From an uncultured Prevotellaceae bacterium (GTDB taxonomy: Bacteria; Bacteroidota; Bacteroidia; Bacteroidales; Muribaculaceae): a stretch of 64,000 nt of DNA. Both the position numbers and the translations under genes were made by a program. The notes beneath the pieces are model-generated. The model was not told where the DNA came from, made no database searches, and was given only the letters and a program-made list of their open reading frames with translations. Within the stretch, counting starts at the first letter, position 1. Every line of letters begins with the position of its first letter. This document shows, piece after piece, positions 54,669-62,412 of the stretch. The DNA lies in NCBI GenBank assembly GCA_900318335.1, contig ONKF01000015.1, forward strand, positions 1 to 64,000, given 5' to 3'.

Positions 54669-57325
54669 TGAGACAGCGGGTATTGATATTATTCCTCATC
54701 GGTTGTGTCATGGCTATGAGCGTGGATGCACAACAGATTACGCATCGCTTCAATCGGGTCTCGATGAGCGAGGCGCTGAAGTATCTGCAAGGCCAAACCG
54801 ACCGTTACCGCATCGTGTTCATCTTCAACGAACTCGAGGACTTCAGTGTTACTGCCGATGTGAGAGGAAAAAGCGTCCCTGATGCCATCCGTCAACTCAT
54901 TGGCTTCTACCCTATCGCCATGACCGTCAACGACAAACACGAGATCTATGTGGAATGTACCCACAAGACCGACCGCCGCCTGATCGGGCGTCTCGTTGAT
55001 GAGAAAGGAGGGCCGCTGGAGTATGCCAATATCATCGTGATGGATCCACGGGATTCCACCCTGCTCACCCACGGCGTGAGCAATGCCAGCGGCATCTTTG
55101 TCATTCCTGTTGAGCGAGAAAAGGTCATTGCGCGTGTCAGTCATGTGGGTTACAAGACAGTGTATAAGCCTTGTAAGACGATGAGAATCGGTACCATCAA
55201 GATGGAACCCGAGATTATCAGACTCCAGGAAACCTTTGTTACCGCCCCCAGAATGCAGGTAGCGCGCGACGGGACCAATTATACCATCTACAGCCTTGGC
55301 GGCACCATCATGGGTAATGCGGGTAATGCGCTGGACCTGTTACGATGGGCGCCGGGTATCATGGTCGATGCGGGTGACGGCATTTCAGTCATTGGGCGCA
55401 ATTCAACCGAGGTGTATGTCAACAACCGACGTATCACCAATAAATCAGAACTCAGGGCTTTGAGCTCCCAAGACATCAAGCGCATTGAGGTCATCCGTGA
55501 CCCTGATGCTCAATATTCCTCTACTGCCGATGCGGTCATCATGTTATACACGCACAGTTCCATCAAGAACCACCTGGGCGCCAGCCTTACCGACATCGTG
55601 GACTTCAAGCACAAGGTGTCCAACACCACGACCCTGACGATTGACGGCAAGTATAACAAGCTGTCGGGCAACGTCTCACTGGGCTACAGCCGCAACTATT
55701 CCCGCAGTCACAACACGCAATTTACTGATGCTTACGACAGTGGCTCGAAAAACGACACTACGAGCTATTCGGGCAGCGGAGACAACTACCTTGTGTTCGC
55801 CGGCATCAACTATGCCTTCACCCCTAAGAGTGTCGTGGGTGTTCAATACAGTGGAGACTTCAGCAAGACGGGTATTGACCTGCAGACGTCACGTGAGTAC
55901 AACCATGGTTTTGTCACTGAGCAGACCGACAAACAGTGTGACTTGGCCTTGAGATCAGACCACCAGAGCATTTCGGCCAGCTACTCGTGGCAACGCACCG
56001 ACGACTCCCGATTGCTGCTTATCTACGATCGTGCCTATTCCTGGCAGACCAATCGTCAGGACATCCATAGCCATGGACTGGCACCTCAAACGATAGACTA
56101 CTTCAATGACTATGAGATCAGTACGGCAACGGCAAAATATGTTTTTGTAACCCGTGGTTGGGAACACAAGTCGGGGCTGGAATGGGGCCATGCCAATAAT
56201 GCCAGCGAAGTAGAGAAAGAGGGTGATAGGCAACGAAGCAACCGCAACAACTACTGGGCCTCGGCCTATTATGCGCTGAGCAAGCAGTGGAATCGCTGGC
56301 GGTTGAACCTGGGATTGCGTTATGAGTATGACTATACCAAAACGCTTCAGGACGTCGTTATCCGTTATGAGAAAACATATCATGACCTGTTGCCGAGCTT
56401 TAAGGTGGGTTATCGGGTGAACGACGACCTTGACCTCACGGCCAGCTATCGCCGCACGCTCGTGCGCCCGTCCTACAACCAGTTGCGCTCCACATTCTAC
56501 TTTAACGTGTTGCCGTACAACAGCCTGGGGTATTCCTTCTTGTCAAACTCTGATTTCATGACGGGTCATTCATCGCAAGAGAATTTACCGAGTAGCAACC
56601 TGTCGCCCAATATCATCTATCTGGGCGCCGATGACCTTGCCACGGGCAATCCCGAGTTGCGCCCCACGTCGACCGACCGCTTTGCCCTGACGGCCCAGTA
56701 TCGCCATTTTGCGGCCCAACTGTCCTACAGCCTTGTGGACAATGCCATCCAGACTGTACATCAATTGCTTAGTTCAGGAGCCTTGCTCCAGAGCCCCATC
56801 AATATCGGTCGCATTCATGCCCTGAGCCTTGACGTGGATTATTCTTTCAACAACAGATATTTCAACATATTCTTGCTGGCATCGGGCACATGGCCCCGCA
56901 TTCCCGTACCATCGTTGGGACGAACCGAAATCGAGAACAGGCCGTTTGCCGTGCTGCATGGCAACCTACAGTATAACCTCTCGCAGCATGTGATGCTGGG
57001 GTGTGACCTGTTGTATTCCACGCCTTGGACCTCGGGCAGTAGCACCCGTTGCAATTCAAGGCTGGGGTTGAACCTGAGCGTGATGGCTCGCCTGCTTGGC
57101 GACAGACTCACCCTGGGTGCCAACTTCAATGATGCGTTCAACCGTAGCATGAGCACCCGTAACGAGACTCAATACGGCAACGTGTTCAACCGCACCGATA
57201 TCCACAACGACTCGCGCAGCGTCTCGCTCATGGTCAGGTGGACGTTCAACACCATCAACAATCCATTCAAGCGCCGCAGCGGCAACGATGCCACGCTGCA
57301 ACGCACCCAAGAAACAGTCAATTAG
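54665..57325 (+). CDS. STN-domain TonB-dependent receptor (signal-transducing outer-membrane protein)
   Basis: 886 residues: a signal peptide (1-22), an STN secretin/TonB signalling domain (about 23-95; MSEALKYLQGQTDRYRIVFIF), a carboxypeptidase-regulatory-like domain (about 105-180; LIGRLVDEKGGPLEYANIIV), a plug (ALDLLRWAPGIMVDAGDGI ... VNNRRI) and a barrel of the OMP-beta-barrel type. STN receptors talk to an anti-sigma factor, here encoded just upstream. No SusD partner gene follows, so it is not a classic SusCD pair. The ligand may be a siderophore, metal complex, peptide or protein. A 7-bp tandem repeat starts at its stop codon. Confidence 0.87.
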   Translation: MMRQRVLILFLIGCVMAMSVDAQQITHRFNRVSMSEALKYLQGQTDRYRIVFIFNELEDFSVTADVRGKSVPDAIRQLIGFYPIAMTVNDKHEIYVECTHKTDRRLIGRLVDEKGGPLEYANIIVMDPRDSTLLTHGVSNASGIFVIPVEREKVIARVSHVGYKTVYKPCKTMRIGTIKMEPEIIRLQETFVTAPRMQVARDGTNYTIYSLGGTIMGNAGNALDLLRWAPGIMVDAGDGISVIGRNSTEVYVNNRRITNKSELRALSSQDIKRIEVIRDPDAQYSSTADAVIMLYTHSSIKNHLGASLTDIVDFKHKVSNTTTLTIDGKYNKLSGNVSLGYSRNYSRSHNTQFTDAYDSGSKNDTTSYSGSGDNYLVFAGINYAFTPKSVVGVQYSGDFSKTGIDLQTSREYNHGFVTEQTDKQCDLALRSDHQSISASYSWQRTDDSRLLLIYDRAYSWQTNRQDIHSHGLAPQTIDYFNDYEISTATAKYVFVTRGWEHKSGLEWGHANNASEVEKEGDRQRSNRNNYWASAYYALSKQWNRWRLNLGLRYEYDYTKTLQDVVIRYEKTYHDLLPSFKVGYRVNDDLDLTASYRRTLVRPSYNQLRSTFYFNVLPYNSLGYSFLSNSDFMTGHSSQENLPSSNLSPNIIYLGADDLATGNPELRPTSTDRFALTAQYRHFAAQLSYSLVDNAIQTVHQLLSSGALLQSPINIGRIHALSLDVDYSFNNRYFNIFLLASGTWPRIPVPSLGRTEIENRPFAVLHGNLQYNLSQHVMLGCDLLYSTPWTSGSSTRCNSRLGLNLSVMARLLGDRLTLGANFNDAFNRSMSTRNETQYGNVFNRTDIHNDSRSVSLMVRWTFNTINNPFKRRSGNDATLQRTQETVN

Positions 57326-57327
57326 CA

Positions 57328-57387
57328 GTTAGGAGTTAGCAGTTAGGAGTTAGGAGTTAGGAGTTAGGAGTTAGGAGTTAGGAGTTA
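57328..57387 (+). repeat. Tandem array of a 7-bp unit
   Basis: Eight full copies of GTTAGGA (the second reads GTTAGCA) and a partial ninth, directly after the receptor stop codon and 36 bp before the lipoprotein start. The exact 7-bp periodicity makes it prone to slipped-strand length change. It lies outside coding sequence. Confidence 0.9.
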
Positions 57388-57422
57388 TTTTGACAACCAA
57401 CAAATAAAATATCAAAAGAATT

Positions 57423-58262
57423 ATGAAAACAAGAATTATAATGATGACACTTGCCTTGGCTTTGCTGAGTTTGAGTGCTTGCACAAAAGACGATGATGCT
57501 GATGATCCAATGTCTGGATGGGCGATGCCCGATCCTAGAATCCCTTTAATGCCCGTACCTGACTTTGAGATGTGGCCGACTCCAACGATTGACGACAGCG
57601 ATCTGCAGGGTGAGGGTTACACATTTGACTATTGGAGAGAGCACAAAGACGAAGCACAGACAGGTGATGAACTCATGGCTATGTGCAATATCCCCAATGA
57701 TTTGCTTAAAAACATGTCAACACCCAACCTGGCATGGACCTGCTTCAACCACCCCTATAACACTGATTGGATAGCATTCAATAATTACTATGAAGGCATT
57801 CTATCGGTGATGACGAGATTTAATGGCTATGGGGAACTCATGAAACGAAAAGGCGGTGCCGAAGCCGTGATAGACCTCTTTGTTGATTTAGGCTACAATG
57901 AAGAGGGAAAAATCAATGTGAACGAACCATCTATGATTGCATGGACACTGGTGTTGTGCACTGCCAACGATTATCGGGCATTTAATCAGGAACAGGTGTC
58001 AAGACTTGCCAAAGAGGTGCTCTATAAAGACTTCATCGCCCTAGCCACCTCTTCCGCAAACCTCTATCTATCGCACAAGTCTTATTGTCTGTTGGGCGCA
58101 TTTATGGCCTATCATTATGATGAGGCACTGCCAGTAGAGCAACGCATCCTTCTAGCCAGTTTCATTGGAAATCTGAGCATGACATACTATACCAGCGAGG
58201 TGGACTTGGTCCGTTCCTACATCATCATCAAAGAAAGTCTGAACCGCCTCGCCGGGGAATAA
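57423..58262 (+). CDS. Putative lipoprotein of unknown function
   Basis: 279 residues with a lipoprotein signal peptide: LSLSAC with the lipid-modified Cys at 20, followed by Thr-Lys-Asp-Asp, so it may be surface-exposed in Bacteroidota if the acidic/Lys residues act as an export signal (inference). The mature part begins with a Pro-rich segment and is then mostly helical (residues 70-279). No domain is recognised. Neighbours are the STN receptor upstream and a SUMF1-like lipoprotein 40 bp downstream, suggesting a shared surface complex. Confidence 0.6.
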   Translation: MKTRIIMMTLALALLSLSACTKDDDADDPMSGWAMPDPRIPLMPVPDFEMWPTPTIDDSDLQGEGYTFDYWREHKDEAQTGDELMAMCNIPNDLLKNMSTPNLAWTCFNHPYNTDWIAFNNYYEGILSVMTRFNGYGELMKRKGGAEAVIDLFVDLGYNEEGKINVNEPSMIAWTLVLCTANDYRAFNQEQVSRLAKEVLYKDFIALATSSANLYLSHKSYCLLGAFMAYHYDEALPVEQRILLASFIGNLSMTYYTSEVDLVRSYIIIKESLNRLAGE

Positions 58263-58302
58263 CATAAATTGCAAAATAAATGATAACTTAGTAGAAACGA
58301 TT

Positions 58303-59058
58303 ATGAAAAAGATTCTTTTTTTACTGCTTATTGGGCTGCTGGCACTGACAGCCTGCGATGTGAAGGATGAGCCGAATTCCGATATCGAGACAATCAAGGT
58401 GAACGGCGTGTCATTCAACATGGTAAAAGTCAAGGGTGGCAACTTAACAATGAACATGGAAATCTGGTCTGACTGGGGCTTTGTTTATCATAGAGACACT
58501 ACACTCAATGTCACAGTTGGAGACTTCAGGATTGGCCAGACCGAGGTCACCCAAGCCTTATGGCTTGCCGTCATGGGCGAGAACCCAAGTTATTTCTCCA
58601 GCAATAATGACAAACGAGTTTTTGAAGATGATTTTAACCGCCCGGTAGAAAATGTATGGTGGGACGATTGCCAAGAATTCATAGAAAAACTGAACAAACT
58701 CACGGGACGGCACTTCAGGATACCCAGCGAAGCCGAGTGGCAGTTTGCAGCCCGTGGAGGAATGAAGACACATGGCTACCCTTATGCCGGTAGTGATAAC
58801 ATTGACGAGGTGGCTTGGTGGTTTGAGAATTCCGATGGCATGACGCATCCTGTAGGCCAAAAGAAGGCCAACGAACTGGGGCTCTATGACATGAGCGGCA
58901 ATGTGATGGAGTGGTGCTACATGCCCTTGTCAGGTTATTCTTTCCGCGTTTGCCGTGGCGGATCATATTTCAGTAAATACTTCATGTGGAAAAGTGTCTA
59001 TTCTAGCGATCAAGGTGAAGTCAGGGGAAGCGATATCGGCCTGCGCCTCGCCGAGTAG
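58303..59058 (+). CDS. SUMF1/FGE-sulfatase-domain lipoprotein, probably non-catalytic
   Basis: 251 residues with lipobox LTAC (Cys at 18). The rest is a formylglycine-generating-enzyme-like fold: GDFRIGQTEVTQALWLAVMG, PVENVWWDDCQEFIEKLN, RIPSEAEWQFAARGG, GLYDMSGNVMEW and RVCRGGSYFSKYF. FGE enzymes have a Cys pair after RGGSY; here the segment is SYFSKYFMWKSV with no Cys, so sulfatase activation is unlikely. Such domains often serve as binding or structural modules in Bacteroidota lipoproteins. It is in line with the unknown lipoprotein before it and the serpin after it. Confidence 0.8.
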   Translation: MKKILFLLLIGLLALTACDVKDEPNSDIETIKVNGVSFNMVKVKGGNLTMNMEIWSDWGFVYHRDTTLNVTVGDFRIGQTEVTQALWLAVMGENPSYFSSNNDKRVFEDDFNRPVENVWWDDCQEFIEKLNKLTGRHFRIPSEAEWQFAARGGMKTHGYPYAGSDNIDEVAWWFENSDGMTHPVGQKKANELGLYDMSGNVMEWCYMPLSGYSFRVCRGGSYFSKYFMWKSVYSSDQGEVRGSDIGLRLAE

Positions 59059-59105
59059 GAACAATTAAGAATTCAATATCATTAAAAACATAAAATAATT
59101 CAATC

Positions 59106-60313
59106 ATGAAAATGACAAAGAAACTGATGACCCTGGTGCTGGTGATGCTGGCACTGACGGCCTGTAAAGATGACGGTGAGGTTGTTTATATGCTCCCCGA
59201 GAAAAAGCCTATCCAGTTGAGCGCTGAACAAAAGCAGATGCGTGACAACAACAATGAGTTTGCATGGCGGCTGTTCCAGTGACCTATATGCTGGGGATGC
59301 TTAACGCTGGTGCAGCAGGGACAACACGCGACGAAATCACAGCAACGCTGGGATTCGGCTCAGACCCGACTGCGGTGAACGAATACTGCAAGAAAATGAT
59401 TGAAGGAGCGCCCAATGTCGATCCGGCTGCTACCGTGAAAATCGCCAACTGCATCAACGTCAATTCTGCTATGGGATTAAGCCTGCTCAAACAGTATGTC
59501 AACGACATGGAGAACTATTATAGCGCCCAAATCGAAGCTCTGGACTTCACCAAGAGCAGTACCTTGGAGAAAATCAATAAGTGGTGCTCAAAGAACACAG
59601 ACGGGATGATTCCCAGTATCCTCGACGAGTTGAATCCCAATGTCGCCATGTGTCTGTTGAACGCCATCTATTTCAATGCTGACTGGAAAGAGAAATTTGA
59701 CAAAAACGACACCCGTAACTCGAGCTTTACTTTGCCTGATGGATCTATCGTGACTCGTGAACTCATGCACCGCAAGGCCATCGCACAAGGCTGCGAGAGC
59801 GAGTTGTGCTCCATGTTGCGCATACCATTTGGCAACGGCGGCTACAGCATGTATGTCATGCTGCCTGCCGAGGGGAAGACCACGGGCGACCTCATCCGCG
59901 AAATGAGCCAGCAGGAATTGACCGACCATCTGGACGCCATTGACATGACTCCCCACGAGGTGGATATCCTCATGCCCCGGTTTGAAATCGTGAGCGACAT
60001 CGACCTGATAGATGTCCTCGAACCCATGGGCATCAAATCAGCGTTCACCTCCAGCGCCGACTTCTCAAACATGTCTGACATGAGACTGTTTGTATCAATG
60101 ATGAAGCAGAAGGCTAAGATCGAAGTCGACGAGGACGGAGCCAAAGCCTCGGCAGTGACCGTTGCGGAGATGGGACCAACATCCCCTGGACCACAGCACT
60201 ATGAAAAAGCCGAGTTCCATGCCATCCGTCCCTTCCTGTATTTCATACTCGAGGAGAGCACCCGCAGCATCTTCTTCATCGGCACCTACTGTGGCAACGT
60301 CACAGAGAACTGA
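59106..60313 (+). pseudogene. Serpin lipoprotein gene broken by an internal frame-changing deletion
   Basis: The N-terminal frame starts at 59106 with a lipoprotein signal (LTAC, Cys20) and runs into the first serpin helix (NNNEFAWRLFQ) before a stop at about 59280. The serpin then continues in another frame from about 59264 (PVTYMLGMLNAGAAGTTRDEI) to 60313. About 18-20 residues of the usual helix-A/strand region are missing, so a deletion of 3n+1 bases fits. The rest is a full serpin, including the hinge DEDGAKASAVTVAEMG of inhibitory members and the C-terminal IFFIGTYCG strand. If intact it would be a surface protease inhibitor. An assembly error could also explain the break. Confidence 0.8.
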
Positions 60314-60403
60314 CGCAAGAACAAAATAACGCCCAACTTGCCTTCGGAATGAAGTTTTGACCATTTTATACTCGGCATTCTTATGGTTTCGTGCAAAAAA
60401 CAC

Positions 60404-60411
60404 TATCTTTG
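60404..60411 (+). promoter_or_regulatory. -7 promoter element for the DUF3857 genes
   Basis: TATCTTTG, 24 bp before the start codon, in the same sequence context (CACTATCTTTGCA) as the lepA promoter; the -33 part is poor. Confidence 0.5.
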
Positions 60412-60435
60412 CAGCAAAAACTAAACCTTAACGAT

Positions 60436-62412
60436 ATGAAGACCACTAGACTGTTACTCTTAGGAATGATGTTGTGCCTGGCATCAATGGCATGGGCACA
60501 AACGCTGGAGCCAAATCTCAAGTGGGGAAAGCCCACTGACGCTGAACTGAATATGACAACATATGCCCCCGACCCGGAAGCCGAGGCGGTGGTGCTGTGC
60601 AGTCAGACACTTCTGCGGTATGACTTGTCCTCGGGTTCGCTCAAACTGATACTATCCACTAAGAAGCGTATCAAGGTTCTCAAGGAAGAAGGAAAAGACA
60701 AAGCCAATGGTGCTATCTCATATGTTTACAATGGCCGTCGAATGGGTGACTGCGAACTATTAGTCAAACTCAAAGCCACAGCCTACAATATGGTTGACGG
60801 GAAGTTGGTCAAGACCAAAATGGAGGGCAATATGGTCAATCATGAGGATGTGACCAAAACGCTGCGCCTGACCAAATACACTGTGCCACAGGTCACCGTG
60901 GGAACCATCATAGAGGTGGAATATGAGATAGAAAGCGACTTTTTCAGCCACATTGATGACTGGTGGGCACAGAGTGAAATACCAGTGATGTACACTTCGT
61001 TTGATGTGACTGTTCCGGAGTATTTCGATTTCAGCGTTGATGAACGCGGTTCTTATCGGTTGGAAAATAAGATTGAGGACACAAACATGAATTTGGCAGC
61101 AGGAATACCTTGTATAGGTAAGCGATATCAGTTTATTGGCCGAAATTTGCCGGCTCTGCGCAAAAAGAAAATGCTTTATGCTCCTCAATACTATGGGCAG
61201 CGCGTTTCAATGGAGTTGCGTTCTATCCAGATACCGGGTAGGATGACCAAAAACTTCACTTCCAACTGGGATGCTGTGGACAAGCACCTATTAGATGATG
61301 GTGAGTTCGGTGTTCGGCTGGGTAAGAACCCGCTTAAGACCGAAATGAAAGAGGCGGGCGTGGCCGACATCGCCGACCCTGTAGAACGCATCATGGCCAT
61401 TTATCGCCTGCTTAAGGATCGTGTCAAGTGGAACGATCAATACACTCTCTATGCCGAGAGCGCTGGCAAGGTGCTCAAGGAACGCTCGGGCAGCAACGCC
61501 AGCATCAACTTCATCCTAATCAATATGCTCAGGGATGCAGGATTTGAGGCTTATCCTGCTGTGATGAGGTCGCGCGACAAGGGATTCTTGACCGTCGCCC
61601 GTGCTACTGTTAAAGAGTTCAACACCTTTGTCGTGGCAATCAAGGTGGGTGATAAGTTCTCATACCTGGACGGCTCGATCGAGGACGGTTGGCTCGATGT
61701 CCTGCCCGACCATCTGCTGGTTGACCGCGCTCGCATCGTGAGCAAGGACAAACCGACCGAATGGGTCGACCTGAGGGGGGTGTCGGAATCCAAATCAGGA
61801 AGCTTGGTCAAGGGTGAACTCCAAGCCGATGGTACCTTGCAGGCCGACATTCAGACGAAATATACGGGTCTGGAGGCTGCTTCCCTGCGACATGAATTCC
61901 GCATGGCCACCGACAGTGCCACTTACGTGTCAAAGTTGGCTCAGGAGTTGAACTGCGAAATCGAATCCCTCACCCTTGCTAACCATCACGGATTGGGACC
62001 CGACGTGAAGCGGAACATGCATGTGACCAAGCATTGTGACGCTGCAGGCGACATCATCTATCTCAACCCGTGGGTGCTGAATGTGATGAGTGAAAACCCG
62101 CTAACCGAGGAGCAACGCACGTTGCCCGTCGAGTTCCCATGTCTCAACACCGAAAATCTGACCTCAGTAATTACCCTTCCCGAGGGCTATGTGGTTGAGG
62201 AACTGCCTAAATCACTGATGATCAAGAGTGAAGATGGCAAGCTAAGCTGCCTCATCGCATCGACTACCGATGGCTCGACGCTTTCGTCAAGGTGTCAGAT
62301 ACAGGTCGGCAGGCTTTTCTTCTCTTCCCAAGAGTACCCCTTTGTGAAAAACTTCTTCGAAGAGGTGTATAAGCGACTGCAAGATGTCATCGTAATTAAA
62401 AAGGCGTCATGA
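60436..62412 (+). CDS. DUF3857 protein with degenerate transglutaminase-like domain, secreted
   Basis: 658 residues from the ATG at 60436 (signal peptide MKTTRLLLLGMMLCLASMAWA); the frame opens earlier, but that would include the promoter. The N-terminal DUF3857 domain (about 45-240) is followed by a transglutaminase-like core (about 310-420; LKDRVKWNDQYTLY, GSNASINFILINMLRDAGF). The catalytic Cys position is occupied by Ala/Ser, and the His region reads FNTFVVAI without His, so this copy is probably inactive. A C-terminal beta domain follows. The next gene overlaps by ATGA and has an intact catalytic set. The function is unknown; these pairs are common in Bacteroidota envelopes. Confidence 0.78.
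   Translation: MKTTRLLLLGMMLCLASMAWAQTLEPNLKWGKPTDAELNMTTYAPDPEAEAVVLCSQTLLRYDLSSGSLKLILSTKKRIKVLKEEGKDKANGAISYVYNGRRMGDCELLVKLKATAYNMVDGKLVKTKMEGNMVNHEDVTKTLRLTKYTVPQVTVGTIIEVEYEIESDFFSHIDDWWAQSEIPVMYTSFDVTVPEYFDFSVDERGSYRLENKIEDTNMNLAAGIPCIGKRYQFIGRNLPALRKKKMLYAPQYYGQRVSMELRSIQIPGRMTKNFTSNWDAVDKHLLDDGEFGVRLGKNPLKTEMKEAGVADIADPVERIMAIYRLLKDRVKWNDQYTLYAESAGKVLKERSGSNASINFILINMLRDAGFEAYPAVMRSRDKGFLTVARATVKEFNTFVVAIKVGDKFSYLDGSIEDGWLDVLPDHLLVDRARIVSKDKPTEWVDLRGVSESKSGSLVKGELQADGTLQADIQTKYTGLEAASLRHEFRMATDSATYVSKLAQELNCEIESLTLANHHGLGPDVKRNMHVTKHCDAAGDIIYLNPWVLNVMSENPLTEEQRTLPVEFPCLNTENLTSVITLPEGYVVEELPKSLMIKSEDGKLSCLIASTTDGSTLSSRCQIQVGRLFFSSQEYPFVKNFFEEVYKRLQDVIVIKKAS

Noticed and set aside
57328-57387. 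CRISPR array
   Set aside because: The unit is 7 bp without spacers, so it is a simple tandem repeat.
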